DNA of 40,066 nucleotides from Paraglomus occultum (GCA_910592205.1 CAJVPJ010000146.1:1-40066); one strand, 5' to 3'; numbered from the stretch's first letter, positions 19,315 to 32,500 are shown. Translations and numbers: made by a program. The notes: generated by a model not told the origin, from the letters alone.

Positions 19315-21876
19315 TCAATAAGGTGGCTTCCAGATAAAATAATTCTCGTTTTTGCGCTCATTACGGCTCTCATCAGACAGCACGCTTTGTCCAGAATCAT
19401 TCCCATTATTCATCAGAGCTGTCTGAGACTGTTGAAGGAGCATTTGATGAAGCGGATGACGGTGAAATTGGGATTGAGAAGCTTTTGTGTGAGGAAACAC
19501 GGGAGTAAGAGTTTGGGCGTTCGTCTCTTGATATGATAGTGTTGATAGTTGTGTGCTTTCCCATTGTCGTTGTAATGGTTCTCGTCGTGCTTCCCAAGTA
19601 GTTCCGAACAATGATGTCATACTATGGTCATCACGCGTTTGAGGCAGTAACATAGTCTCTTGATTGTATACATTACTGGTTCCGCTTAACCCGTATGTTC
19701 TACCAGCATGCGAGCTATGACTTTTGTCTGCTCCACCAAAAGAGACATCACCGGTGACCATGCCATTCTGTACCATAAATCCACTAACTTGCAAATTGGC
19801 CTCGGATTTCGTTTTGTAATTTGCAGAGAACGCAGACGCGGGCTTATGAGATATCGACGAGACAGTCGATGATGGAGAGACAGTTGATGACTTGTTGTAT
19901 TTCCGTTTTTTACAAAGCTTGTGCACCTGTTTTGAGCGAGGTAGAGTACTACTTGCTCCTCCGTTAGACAGTTGATCGGTAGCATCTTCGATTCCAATCA
20001 TGTCCTCGCACATTTTTCCGCCCGAAACATTTTGATTTATTCTTCCCTCTCTTTTTACGCTCATATCAATCATCTTGAACTCTGCATGTGCGGCTGAATT
20101 TTTTGTAATATGCTTCCACTTGCCAACCGGTGAATACACCGTTGACGCCATTTCTCCACAATGTCTCAGCTCTCCACACAATCTTAAAGACCACGGTAAT
20201 ACTGTCTTCTCATATTTCTTCTGACAGATCGCTCTTACTGCTCGATACGATTCCGATGAGCTCCCCGAGTATATCTCTATTATATTTTTTGTGGTATTCT
20301 TGCATGCGTCACGTTCGCAAAGTAATGCGTATTTAGATGCCATGGCCTCAAACAATCGTTTCTCGTCGATGAATGGCAGATGAATTTTGCCGGATATGTT
20401 GTCTGCAGGCGGATAGAACTCTTTTATCGGAGATAAAGGAGACGTAAGTAGATCTCTAAACGGTTCGGGGAGGAGATACGAGCATTGTGGAGGAATAATA
20501 CACATTAGTTGTTCGAATGGACGCATTGGATTGTCTAGAGGAAAGTCTTGAGAGACGAGAAGAGGGGAGACGTAATTAAGAATGTCTTGTATAGAAGGTG
20601 AATAATAATGTGGATAATAGAAACGCCATGATGGACATGCCCCAGTATAGTATTGCATTGACCAGCAGAGTGTACGAATAAAATCATTCGCCCTTGTTGT
20701 AGCCTCTAGCGGGTCAACGGATGTTGACGACGCAGAATCAAATCTCCTGAAAAATCCCATGTTTCCGATATGAGAGATTAATTTAAGCAGTCTATTTATT
20801 TCTACACGACCATTGGCAGCTGTAATGTAACCACCAATGTCGGTAAACATAGTTTTATACGTTGATGTTAAAACATCTACGCTCATCCCCAATCCGCGCA
20901 ATTTAGGTATAAAATCGTTGCCTAGCAGCATTGAGATGCAAACAAAATCATTAAGAATTCTTTCATCATCTGTTTGTAGCGAATTCTCGGATGGTTTCAT
21001 TTCCTTCAATATTGCTTTTCGTAATCTATCTACATGAACGTATACAAGTGCTCTGTCTCTCAGTATACGGATATTTGCTTTGTGAGTTCCTAGAGCATAC
21101 ATAATAAAGTCTGCATCGCCGCCACATACTACATGATTAGTGTCTTGATTGTATCCTGGTTGCGATAGTTGAAATTGAAGAAATTCGAATATTTTATGTT
21201 CTCCTTCTCCAGGTACACTCGAGTCGTTCAATATTATTTGTAAATCACGTCTACGGCCGTTAAGGCGTTGGTAAACGTAAAATCTAACAGCCTCATTGGC
21301 TGCATGCATGAATTCGGTGCCAGCAGAGATATTTACAGAGTCTATTGGTACAAAGAATGACGACGATGTCGAAGAAGTGAAGGATGTAGAGAACGAGGCG
21401 ATGTTTGAGATATCGTTGCTTTTTACGTCTGTTGTATGTTTAGCGTAGAATGGTGCGGAAGGTGGTTGGAAGGTAAGGCCGTTTGAAGTAATTGTTGATA
21501 TATCAGCAAGCTTGTCATTACTCAAGGTATTACTCATGTTCTTTTTTATTGAATTCTCATCTTGTGATTTGACCGCGTTGTATCTTCTATGTCGCTGCTC
21601 ATTCATCTTGGCCCGTGGCGCCACTCCATCCATTGCAATATATACCAAGGCAGCAGGTTTACAAGTGTCAATTGCGTAGTCCATTTGCCTGAATACTCTT
21701 GATAACATGATTTCGGGCGTCATCGTCCCCTTTCGCGCTTTGGACAAGGCCGCATGGAACAACCCATTTAGATCTAAATAGAGAATATCTGTGCGGTGTT
21801 GCGTACTCCGTTGGATATTTTCCACTGCTTGCGGATATGCAGTTGTTAGCCAGCGAAAGAAACCAGGTATACCCAT
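19315..21876 (-). CDS. XRN-family 5'-3' exoribonuclease, compact and intronless, 853 aa
   Basis: XRN enzymes degrade 5'-monophosphorylated RNA. The N terminus MGIPGFFRWLTTAYP is the family signature. All seven acidic metal ligands are visible: D35 (YLDLNG), D83 (AMDGVAPRAKMNEQR), E224 and E226 (VPGEGEHKI), D254 and D256 (CGGDADFIM), D321 (LLGNDFIP). The second conserved region is at about 403-512 (CPSWRFYYPHYYSP, PFEQLMCIIPP, LPFIDEKRLFEAM). Residues 105-178, normally charged, are Ser/Thr-rich here, and the tail from about 520 is S/T/Q/N-rich low complexity. It lacks the long C-terminal domains of Xrn1 (over 1400 aa) and the CCHC knuckle of Rat1/Xrn2, so it is a diverged paralogue rather than a clear orthologue of either. 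The absence of introns contrasts with most genes here and could mean retroposition. The start is the only ATG that gives the signature. Confidence 0.88.
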   Translation of the reverse strand: MGIPGFFRWLTTAYPQAVENIQRSTQHRTDILYLDLNGLFHAALSKARKGTMTPEIMLSRVFRQMDYAIDTCKPAALVYIAMDGVAPRAKMNEQRHRRYNAVKSQDENSIKKNMSNTLSNDKLADISTITSNGLTFQPPSAPFYAKHTTDVKSNDISNIASFSTSFTSSTSSSFFVPIDSVNISAGTEFMHAANEAVRFYVYQRLNGRRRDLQIILNDSSVPGEGEHKIFEFLQFQLSQPGYNQDTNHVVCGGDADFIMYALGTHKANIRILRDRALVYVHVDRLRKAILKEMKPSENSLQTDDERILNDFVCISMLLGNDFIPKLRGLGMSVDVLTSTYKTMFTDIGGYITAANGRVEINRLLKLISHIGNMGFFRRFDSASSTSVDPLEATTRANDFIRTLCWSMQYYTGACPSWRFYYPHYYSPSIQDILNYVSPLLVSQDFPLDNPMRPFEQLMCIIPPQCSYLLPEPFRDLLTSPLSPIKEFYPPADNISGKIHLPFIDEKRLFEAMASKYALLCERDACKNTTKNIIEIYSGSSSESYRAVRAICQKKYEKTVLPWSLRLCGELRHCGEMASTVYSPVGKWKHITKNSAAHAEFKMIDMSVKREGRINQNVSGGKMCEDMIGIEDATDQLSNGGASSTLPRSKQVHKLCKKRKYNKSSTVSPSSTVSSISHKPASAFSANYKTKSEANLQVSGFMVQNGMVTGDVSFGGADKSHSSHAGRTYGLSGTSNVYNQETMLLPQTRDDHSMTSLFGTTWEARREPLQRQWESTQLSTLSYQETNAQTLTPVFPHTKASQSQFHRHPLHQMLLQQSQTALMNNGNDSGQSVLSDESRNERKNENYFIWKPPY

Positions 21877-24800
21877 AGTGAATTTGAATCATTTATTTTT
21901 CCGATTCTCAAAGACATTGTTTATGGACAAAGTCCAGACCAGATCAAAAATCACGCTACGCATAAAGATTTCAGGGGCACAAATTGTTAAACGACACGCG
22001 TAAGCATGGGATGAATATCAGAGCGTTTTATTATCTTTGTCTACGTTCGCTGATTTCCTTTCTCCAGACTAATGCAATTTAAAGGCATGTCTATGTTTAC
22101 ACAGTTGAATTAAGAAAGGCTGAATTGTGTTGAAATTCTTACAAACGATCTCCCCGAAACCCATAAACTCACCAGCCCATCTACTTTAGGATCGTTTTGT
22201 TTGAATATTTGCATGTAATAAGTATATCGCTTTACATGGCCTTGCACGAAGTTTCTCTTACAAGACGAGACAGCTGTGAGGGATGCTAAGACACTATTTC
22301 GACATAATAGTCAATCCGAATAGTTACTATATAATAATCATAGCACTGCTATATAATTAATAGATGCAACATTCCTCCACAGTAACCAAAATCCATTGTA
22401 GCGGAAGTCCGCTATGAGAAGTCACTAAGAATGGTATCATCTTTTAAAGTTTGTTTTAATAGTTCTTTTTTTTCATTCTACAAATCGTTTTTCTGTGCAC
22501 GTTGGCATTATTCTTAAGTGAATGCATTATCATAGTATATAAGTTTTATTAAACTCGATACTAATTTAATGTTCCCTATCAATAGAACCAGTTAATTTTG
22601 ACAGCCACTCTCTAACGTAAGTCGAAATACCTTGCGGATAGTCATTATTTCCACAAAAGCCTTCTGACACGTCTAGACTACCCAATTGTCTCGTTCGCTA
22701 ATGTGCAAAAATCCAATCGTATAATCAAACTGTCGAATGCCGAACATGCTGCTATTTCCTATTTGTATTCGCCAGTACGGACAATGATGATTGCTTACTC
22801 ATTCTTCGAATAAAGTATCAAATATATTTTACACAATTTACTATTATCTCTTTTGCTAATGTGCGAATTTGATAATAAGATGATGTTTAAACAAATCATA
22901 CTCATCGATCTACTTATTGTTGTGCGATGAAATGTGGAGTTCTTGCGTCTGGTTTTATCTCGAATAGTTAAACTAGTCCTTCAAACTAGTTCATATACAT
23001 ATTTCCTGAAGAGTCCCAGACAGATTTTCAATTTACAAAACAAGCTTTGATCTAATTATGTTATATACGCAAAAACTTTGTACACGAAGATAAGCTAACT
23101 CCAAAAGTTTATGGTAATGATGAGTGTGTTTGCATCCTGTACTTCTTTCTTGCAAATGCTTTTATGCTTTAGGGAACAAGAATTTACAATGGGGACAAAA
23201 TCTGAACTGAAGTGAATTTTTAGATTACATTGAGGCGCTGCATTGTGATCCATCTTCCTTTTGCCTTTGAAAACAGATTGTAGTCTTTGAACCCAAGATC
23301 TTTATTAAGTATACTGTGGATATTTTCGACATTCTTTCCAAATTGCCTCGCAAAGACTGAGTCTCAGTCTCTTGCATCGTTGAAATTTTAACGAATGTTA
23401 AACTGTGTGTAATGCTGGTGCTTTATGTCCACAATATTTTATTAATTTCCGTATGTGTCTTACTAACGTTTGTCGCGCCGTCATTTCATAGAATCGGTAT
23501 TGTTCACGTGAATTCGAATCATTGGTTTCGAAGAAATTTAAGAAAACCATATTTGAAGAGTTTCTTTGATTAGTAAATACAGTTTTATCACCAATTGTCT
23601 AATCAATGCGTTGAGATTGGTTACAAACAGAAGTCAAAACATTCAAACGAAACGATTACGGCAAGATATACCTAGATCAAATATCATATGCAGTAAGTCT
23701 TGTAAGGTAGATTTAATGGAGAACTGAGACAATGCATCAAAAATCCTGTGAAAAAGTAGCTAGAGTTTGATAATGTCTGGATCGGAGATCGTTAAGAAAT
23801 TTCGCCGACATCTTGGGCATTGTCTTGATATAGTTTTTATTCACTAGTTCTTTGTAATATGCGAAGATTATTATTTGCGTGTTCTAACAAGAACCTTTTG
23901 ATGAAGAGTACTTTGTAATCTTTATACACGCTATACTACTTTATTGTGTTATGAGTTTCTCGAGTTTAAACGCGACACTTGAGAAAGACAGGATATAACA
24001 CCATTAATCGAATACCAACAAGGAGATGCCCGCAGCATATGTGTCTTGTCAATCAGATGCTTTATGACAATATATTCATGTTGACAAAGTTAGTCTTTAC
24101 ATCCGACTCCTTGAAGCAGAGCCAGCTGATATGTCTGCCTATTCAGAATTTGACTTTATCCAAGAAGGTCACTATTAAGTGCCTCCTGTTTGATATTTAG
24201 ACCCTCAACAAATACTTTCCTGTTACATAACGTAATTATTTGCATTAATGGAAAAATTGGTTGATTATGTTCTATGGGTTGTCTTCCATTCTCATACTAC
24301 CTCATCTTTTGTCATCCATATCAAGTAATTATCACACTTCTCACGCCATGCTTACATGGACGCACGCGCACAGTCTTTACAGTCACTTGCTGTGGTCTTT
24401 GTTCCAAAATCGGATGGAAACCGTAAGTCCTTTGTTTGTTATTCGTTAACCTCATATTTTTCCCGCCGGAGAAAGACGGTATAGGACAGTAAATTATTAC
24501 ATTATTCGTAAATACTAGCACTCTTATCTAACTGATTTATCTTATTGGATCACATACACCATATATATTATTTGTGGCTGGGCTTGCTTTTGTTGAATTC
24601 AGAACCTCAAAATGGTATATACTTGGACTGATATGAGGCTTTTTGATAATGATTCTTGTGAGGTTGGTTTATCCCTATGGTAGAGATGCACGAAAATGTC
24701 TTACGTTATTGACTGACGCACGTACATATCCGCACGCACGGACGTACACCCACACACCCTCCACTCCCCATCTTGTCCTTGCTAAAATTTGAAAGAACTT

Positions 24801-25114
24801 GTACTCTTTGAACAGTTTGTATGGTATTATTCTGAACACTATCTACATGTTTACTATCCCATAGAAGCTTTCAATGTGCGCGCGCTCTCCATTCATTCTC
24901 ATAGTTGAAGACCATACATAATAGTTTTCACCACCAATAAATTTGTCAACTTTCCCATAATACATTATTCTAACCTCATCATCATTAGACTTTTTTCACT
25001 CATCTCTCATTTGGTCACCACATTTACATTTACAATCACCTTTATTATATTTCCCAATCTAACATTTCTCGCTATAAATACCATCTCCTAAACCCGACCA
25101 CCAGCCTCTCCGAA
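21877..25114. other. Gene-free 3.2-kb intergenic region
   Basis: Lies between the divergently oriented XRN-like gene and the receptor gene, so it should hold both promoters. Open frames (23979-24200, 24261-24449) are short and unremarkable. Minus-strand sequence at about 23820-23220 gives scattered protein-like pieces (QCPRCRRNFLTISDPDI; TARQTLVRHIRKLIKYCGHK) broken by stops, perhaps an old gene or element that I cannot name. 24717-24775 is a C/A-rich run of CGCACGTACA-type words. Confidence 0.4.
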
Positions 25115-26715
25115 ATGTCCGCATTAACATCAACTTTCCTTACTTTCCAATTTATAAATATTTTGATACTGATCTATCTAATAATTCAATTCCTTTGTAA
25201 AGGCAAACATAAAACACTTGCCTGTCTTTGCATAGCAACGGCGATAGAATGTATTGCTACTTTACCAATGGCAATCATTTATAGCGACAATTTAAAGACG
25301 ATTGATCCAGCCAACTCTCCGGGATGCATTGTTCAAGCTTACGTGTTACAGCTTGCGCATTTGAGCGTAGGAATGTGGGCAGTGTGTTTGATAATAATGT
25401 TGTGGTTGCTTATTGTCAAAGGAGCTAGCGATGTGCAGTTGAAATTGTTCAAGGTGAAAAGTCATTGGTGAATCATTTGACAGATCTGGTTGCATGCTAA
25501 TTAGAATATCTGATCGATATCCACAGATTTGCATAATTTTTGGATGTTGCATCCCAGCATTCTTGACACTCGTTACGTTTACTGTCGAACATAGACAAAT
25601 TGGCGATAATGTGTCGTCCCATAACTATCATTGTTATGTTAGAGACGGATTGATTATAACCTTAACTCGGTACATTCCATTCATACTGTGTATGATTATA
25701 GGAACATGCTTTGGTGGTAAGGACTCTATTTTAACAATAGTACTATGCGCGTTTGATAACTATCTTTCAAATACACATGCCTTTCATCAAAATAGTCCAT
25801 GCAACTTGGAATCTGATTACTTATCGGCAGAAATTTGAACGGGAAAATTCTTTCAAAAGCATGGCAATTCCGGCCGGTCTTTGTCTCCGAGTGATAATGT
25901 TTTGTGTGCTTCTCTTTTTCATAACATCAAGTAAAGTTGAAATTGCCATTAATCTCGATCACTTTTCTCTGTTCATTTAACGCACGAACCAAATAACCTA
26001 CGTACTAATGAACTCAATGACTCTCTTTCAAACAGTAGAACCAATTGTAAAATTCGCCCACTATCTAAATTCCCCTGATCGTTCACCCTCTATGATCGAG
26101 CAAGTCATCTCTGCTTATATGTGCACGGTCATTACGTTTGGACTGTTTATTATATTTGGAACCACCCGAGAATCATTGCGGACGCTGTTGGGAAGTTCTA
26201 ACGTTTGCAATATTTTTCGTAATGGACGATATAACTCCCGAAAGAAAGTATCCATAGACACCATATCCAAAGATAGCCCAACTATCGTTTCAATCGACCC
26301 CACCATTCTTTTGGATTCTCCTCCAGCACATCCTCTACCAATACATTCTTCTCCACGTCAATCATATCACCAACCACTTAGTCAACATCTCTGTCCACTA
26401 CAACTATCCAATTCGCTACAAACAATTCAACCACATCAAAACCTCCCTCCACCTCAATTTCCACCACCATCGGATTCTCTTCCTCATATTCCATCGCTTT
26501 CTACCCGTTTTGCCTTTTCTTTCTCTCTTGCACACAAATTTCCATATGCACACTACTGTATACAATCCACACGTCCTGATTCGCCGGGTAGCAATGAAGC
26601 TTTACCTATGCATACATTACCATCTCATTTGAGCCGAAATTCCATATTTGGACGATATTTGTTGGAAAAGGAAAGAAAAGAGAAAGAAGAAATGATGCAC
26701 GATGTTTTTGGATGA
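25115..26715 (+). CDS. Seven-transmembrane receptor-like protein (putative fungal GPCR), 4 exons, 447 aa
   Basis: Model: join(25115..25453,25527..25716,25796..25930,26036..26715), introns 73, 79 and 105 bp, all phases agreeing; the last intron has a TACTAAT branch site at about 26003. Hydrophobic helices lie at about 6-27, 33-55, 75-101, 114-131, 154-176, 200-220 and 243-262, giving seven segments with the N terminus outside. C71 at the top of helix 3 and C148 in the second outer loop are placed like the conserved GPCR disulfide. A basic third inner loop (YRQKFEREN) and a 180-residue inner tail rich in P, S, H and Q follow, as expected for G-protein coupling and phosphorylation. I cannot assign it firmly to the Git3, cAMP-receptor-like or STE3 classes. 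It would act at the plasma membrane; the ligand is unknown. Confidence 0.72.
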
Positions 26716-27514
26716 AGATTATTGATATCCTGGTGATACATTGATAATTGAATGATGGTGGTAGTGCTTTTTTGATATGAAGCCGATCGTTGATAAAAGA
26801 ATAGCAATATATACGCTGTTATGCAACATATCTACGAATAGAAACTTAAAAACATTAATAAATGACTTGTTTATTATCTGAAACGTGTTATTTACGTGTA
26901 AAGATACTAAGAAGTACAAATTTCTTGAATCGTACACAGTCTTATTATAGATGCATTCAAAACCTCTCCCACAGCATATTGACGTGATTATAAAGACACC
27001 AATCGGAAAATCTTGGCGTGTTTTTTTTATCGTACATAACGCCGTTGTTTGAAGAAAGTATAACCATATTTTTTGCACAAGGAGCTCCAAGTGTTTGGGA
27101 ATGACTAATACGTTAGTATAGATAATAAAGTTTCACGGTGCGTATTACTTGACTTCCCAATTTCTAATACTAATAAATACCAATCTAAATTCAACATGTA
27201 TCACCAGATCTAAACATGCCCCGGTTTGGTTAATATTAATTAAACGGATGTCGTGTTCATGTAACACAATTACAAGAGATGTAAACAATGGCGTTACTGC
27301 TTGACTGTAGCAAAAGTATATGTTTCAGATATATTTACTAGTCTTTATTCAAGTCGTGTGTATAATATTTGCTAATATGTCTATGTATGAGTAGAATACA
27401 GGCGAACGTGCATTATGATTATCAATGTCAATAAAAATGTGTTTTCGTCAAATTGACATGAACAATGTATTATTATTATTATTATCTTTCCTTCGCTTAT
27501 CCGATCAGAACCAA
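26716..27514. other. Convergent intergenic region
   Basis: Lies between the 3' ends of the receptor gene and the oxidase gene and presumably contains both 3' UTRs. A TTATTATTATTATTA run sits at 27469-27484. The 123-codon minus frame at 26719-27090 is hydrophobic, AT-driven and unsupported. Confidence 0.5.
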
Positions 27515-29532
27515 CTAGTTGATCAGAACCCATACAGCCTTTGCACACGGGGTACCATTGTTCAGGATGAATATGTAATGTAGGCCGGGTGGTAAGACGT
27601 AACTATTCGGAGGCATATATACTTTAGCAGTATAAGTATTTTGCCCTGATGACGCAGTATCGGTTAGTTGGAGACGAACGCTTCTCATCGACATTGCTTG
27701 AGAATGAGTGTGAAAACCAGTGTGCATTATGGTGGCTGTAATTGTACCAGGAGTTCCGGTAAGCGTATAGGTTATAGGAACGGCCTCATTGTATGTCACT
27801 TGTATGGGAGATGTATTGAGTGTCGTTTGACTCTTGAACGCAGTTATCTCTGGACGAGCGTTACCCGATAAATATGGTGGAGAGAATATTTCGGCACGGA
27901 ACCTAATGGATAGATAGATGTATTTGGTAAATATATTGTAGGGTTGATGAAACAGTTTGAAAGAGCAAGATCGTTGTATTCACTGTACGGCAGAATATAC
28001 ATAGCAATGAACTATGAAAAATTTCTTTGCCCTCTAAACAAAATTTACTTACTCAGTCGGATATGGGCCACCTGGATTGTAATTGCTATTGGGGTTACTT
28101 CCAGCTATCCAGACAGTGCCATCAGGAATTAAGGTGGCAACCGAGTGATACATTCTTGGAATAGTGGATGGAGTAAGCTGAGTCCATCGCTGTTTCAACG
28201 GCATAGACATATCATAAAGAACTGGTGTTAATGCAGGGTTATCAGATAAGGTTTTCCCTCCTTCGATATATCCAGCTTGTCCAACTTGTCCTCCATTCAT
28301 GAACAACACATGACCGTTAGGAAGGTGAACGACGTCAGGCATGACTCTAGGTATGCCACCGAAATCGTCAGCTTCCCATGTTGGGTCAGTAGAACCAAGG
28401 TCTGTTTTAACACATGTATTTTCAGCAGGATTAGTGAACTGGTTAAAAACACTTTGTCCTCCACATACAAGGAAGTAGGGATTGTAATTATTTTGATAGT
28501 CAAGCGGAAGCAGGGTCGCTGCGGCAGTGCACGGATATGAGCGAATACCACCGGGTGCGTCAGGGAGTGCTTTAACTGGTGCGTTGTTTGTAATGTCATA
28601 TATGACTGAGGCTTTATTTGCAAAAACGAAATAGTAGCCTTGCCATACGCCGTCTGGAATCACGTGGATAAACGGATAAAGATTATAGGGAAGGCTGTTT
28701 TTGAAATGAAATAGAAAACAGTTTTAAAAGGTGTTTTTAAACAGATAAAACAACAAGATCATTTCATATGCAAACACGTATAATGCACTTACGTGTCGAC
28801 CAAGAACTGTACTTGGAATGCTTTATTAGCTGAATTGGGACTATGTATCTCGAAAGTCGGGTTATTCTTGTTTGCAGAGTTGGCTCCGGTTGACTGGACA
28901 GCACCACCGAAATTGAGAATATCACCACTTGGCATAGTAACCATGGAATTATACCATCGAGCACTGCTTAGCAAGCTAGGGACTTCGATGATCTGACAGG
29001 TGCCATCTTGACATGGCTGAAAGTAACGAATACCACGGTAACCATCGCCCGCAGTGACAACCTTGCTTGGTTCACCACCGGCGGTCGAGAGGAATGTACC
29101 ATTACCAAATATTGCTCCGGCTGAGCAGAAAGTGTTTGTGGATAACTTGAGCGGTCGGAATTTGTTTGTTGCGAGATTATATTCAGCGGCCCATGTTGTT
29201 GTGCCGTCAGGTAATACCGCGGCAGGGTTGTTCTCAGCTGTTAAGAGTTTAAAAAGTGACCGAGATATAGTTAGCACGAAGAGAAAATCAACACCACATA
29301 TTTAAATTCATTACCTTTGTCAATGATGATTATTGTCGTTGGAGTTAGCAGCATTGAGTGCATGGCAGTGACCCCCGTCCTGTATTAGGAGAAAGAGTTA
29401 GCAATTCATGTTCTCTTTCGAAACCATTCAATTTACGTATACTCACATCCCGACGACATTATATTGAGCCTTAACACAGGCTACTGTGAAAATTGAAGCC
29501 AATATAAACAACGAAAGCAGGTTACGCCCCAT
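27515..29532 (-). CDS. Secreted glyoxal-oxidase-like copper radical oxidase (AA5 type), 5 exons, 541 aa
   Basis: Model: complement(join(27515..27902,28053..28694,28793..29237,29315..29379,29447..29532)), with GT-AG introns of 67, 77, 98 and 150 bp and phases that agree. Residues 1-22 form a signal peptide (LLSLFILASIFTVACVKA), so the protein is exported. The body has kelch-like blades of the glyoxal oxidase N-terminal domain, then the C-terminal DUF1929 domain. The copper and radical residues of the family are all present: C88 (NTFCSAG) and Y146 (RWYNSM) for the Tyr-Cys cross-link, Y381 and H382 (RMYHSV), and H479 (THSQ). Such enzymes oxidise aldehydes and make hydrogen peroxide outside the cell. 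Length fits the family. The substrate is not predictable from sequence; with all ligands kept it is probably active. Confidence 0.92.
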
Positions 29533-32500
29533 TGTGGTAAATGGATAAAGATATTAAAAAGGAATGGTTTGCAAGTGTGTTGCCTCCGCTTCGTGAGATG
29601 GTGCAGACACGAGAGGATGAACCAGACCGTCAAGGTGTCCGTAAATTAACCCGTCTATATATATATTAAAGAAAGTATATTATATTCTAATGTGGAAGAG
29701 TGTTTCTATTTATATACAAGTCTGAAAATCCGCAGATCGTATTATTAACTTATATTTAGATGCCACACTCCTGAAAGCTTTAGAATCTATATTACAGTGT
29801 ATTAATTGACTTGTCAAAAATAGGATTAGGATACTCGTAATGTAACACTGCGTACGTTACTCAAAATAAATTATTCGGTTAATAATAAAACGGTTATTAT
29901 TAGCTAACAAGGATATGGTCACCAATGAAACATACAATCACAAGCATGTGCTACTAGAACTAGGTTGGAATGATTTTTTTTTGAATTTCCGTAATGGGCA
30001 AAGTCGGAATACTCTTTGTTTACCTCTATACAGGTTTTATCTCAAGTGCGGAACCGGAACAGCAATGTCATTTCCAAAATTCTATTGTCAAAGTTGGATC
30101 TCCATATTTTCTAGATGATATTATGCCATATTAGGATTGGGATCAGCAGTGTTAGTAAATAGTCCCTGAACCATCATTTTACGGAACAAAATGTTCCATG
30201 TTTTTTTATTGGTAGGTAAATTTATATATGAATCATACGGATAAACAGTTGTTGTACAACAGGGATCATACGATGGAAGAAATCGCCAGTTGAACGTATG
30301 ATTCTTATCAGCAGAAAGTTTATATCAGAGTGTCAGGAGACGGAAATGTATCCCCGAATCTAAAAAAAAATCATCGAATCTAGTTTCATGGTTCGTACAT
30401 TTGGGTTTGCGTAAAAACTTGTTCTTTCAAACACGTGTTTGCCCGTTTTGATCAAATACAAACAAAAAACTTTTTATAGAACAGCAGTTTGGCGAGACGT
30501 ACATGCTAACAAGCTTGGAAATTAGTGGGCACCGCCTTTTAAAATTAGAATTACCGAGACTTAAAGACTTTATATTTACATATCAAAAAGGGCTGGAGGG
30601 TCATTTGTTGCAGCAAAAACTTATCTATCATACGTCGATCCATTACCATTTAGAAAATTCCTTTTCGAATATTTATTGCTGTGCGACGTTATCGTAGGCA
30701 TCATTTATCCTAAAACAGGGCAATTGTTATCGAAAATACAACCAATATAAAGGCGATCTAGAGTAATCACTGTGCAATACAGGTAAAAACAGCTTTTCAA
30801 AGAATGTTAATAAAAGTCCTCGCAAGTTATTAATACAAACTGCTCACAAGATATCCGTAAATGAAATTTGTGATCTTTCGTTTCACAGCATTCTGAAAAA
30901 GGCAGTTTGTTAATAAAAGTAAATTAACAGGGACTCTTTAGTGATGATGAATTGATATTGCAAACAACTGCTGTTGTTACCAAGGTGACGAATTGTTTCA
31001 TTGATTAAGCGTAAATAGTTAACTCGTATCAGTGCTTTGGCTGATTGTATGGCGTGCCATTACTATTAATAAATAAACCATACACACATATACATACATG
31101 TTGGCCCGGTAGATCGACCATTGTCTAGTTAGTTCATGGCAACGGAAACTGCGGCATGGGGAAACGCTCACCCGCATGGCAACGTAAACTGCCGCATTAA
31201 CATTAACATTAATATTAATATTAAAACCACATCTTAAACTTAAGCCTGTGCGACTTTTAATATAATCGCTTGGCGTACAAACAAAATTTATCGTTAATTA
31301 GTTATTGCTATCTAATAACGACTTCAAGCACGAGAAAACCTTGGATTCCAAATTCTTGTTGGAGCAAATTTCTTAATATAGTGTTTGGCGCAACGTAACT
31401 CTACCAATACTTTGTTACCGAAATTCCATATTTGATTAGAATTCTATCGAAGAATATTCAAGAGTTTTAGTATTTACGAAACCATTTTGATTTAACGTTA
31501 ATATGAAACTCAAGTTACATACATTTAACTTAATGCCAGTATTGATCATGTTACGAAACAATTGAAAAACCGTATTAAGGAACGAGAATTATTAGGAAAT
31601 GAAAATCTACCACCAACAATAAATTACCGCATAAGCGTTTTGTATAAATAAGCAAAATGATTCAATATGAATTCCTTCAACTCTTTGGTTTCTAAGTCAC
31701 ACGTTTATTCAAAAAGCCTCTGTTTAGTATCTTACTTGATAGATTCAATCTTGTAGATATTTATGTCAAGAGATAATGTTTTTATTGAAAATAAACTCAA
31801 AAGCATGTGCTGGATGGACTGTACTAGCATTTATAAATGAATGCCAGTTTGAGCCAATGCCAATACCACAATAGCATCTTAACGTTAACGAATTTTTTGA
31901 ATTAGTACAAGTGTTGAGAAAATGTTTGGGTTAAAAAAAACGGAATGCAACACACAAGATAAACTGAAGATAATTTGCTATAGAAATCACGACTGCAGAT
32001 TTCTTGACATTGCTACTTATGTCATGCTGTAAGTTCTTGCTTTTGGGGAAACTCCCTCTAAGCTAAATTTTAGTTGTTCATACGATTTTCACCGATATAG
32101 GTGAAAAGATTATTTGTATAGAAAGCCGTTACACGTTACATATCAAAACTGACCTTACCTACTTAACCTTATATGCCAATAAAATTCTGAGAACTCTATT
32201 GTTATGCAAAATATCACAGTCAAATTGCACGATAACGAAGAGTCTCCGACACATTTGCATCAAACCGTTCTTTATGTAAGTCGCGTTGGTTTACAGCGAA
32301 AAATAATTAACCGGATACGGATATATAGAAACTGGATCTCTTGGAATAAATGGGACATTGGTTATAGGAGTAAAAGCCACCTCAAAAGACTGACATAAAG
32401 TATTTACATGGATGAATCCTGCACAAGAGGTAATGTATTTTAAGAGTGGATGTAAAAAAAAATTATGGACGTGTAATAAATCCAGTATGCGCGACACATA

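Noticed and set aside
26719-27090. 123-codon minus frame
   Set aside because: Hydrophobic AT-driven translation in the shared 3' region of two convergent genes, with no domain.
28297-28623. 108-codon minus frame inside the oxidase gene
   Set aside because: Alternative frame of oxidase exon 4, which has the conserved kelch-like translation.
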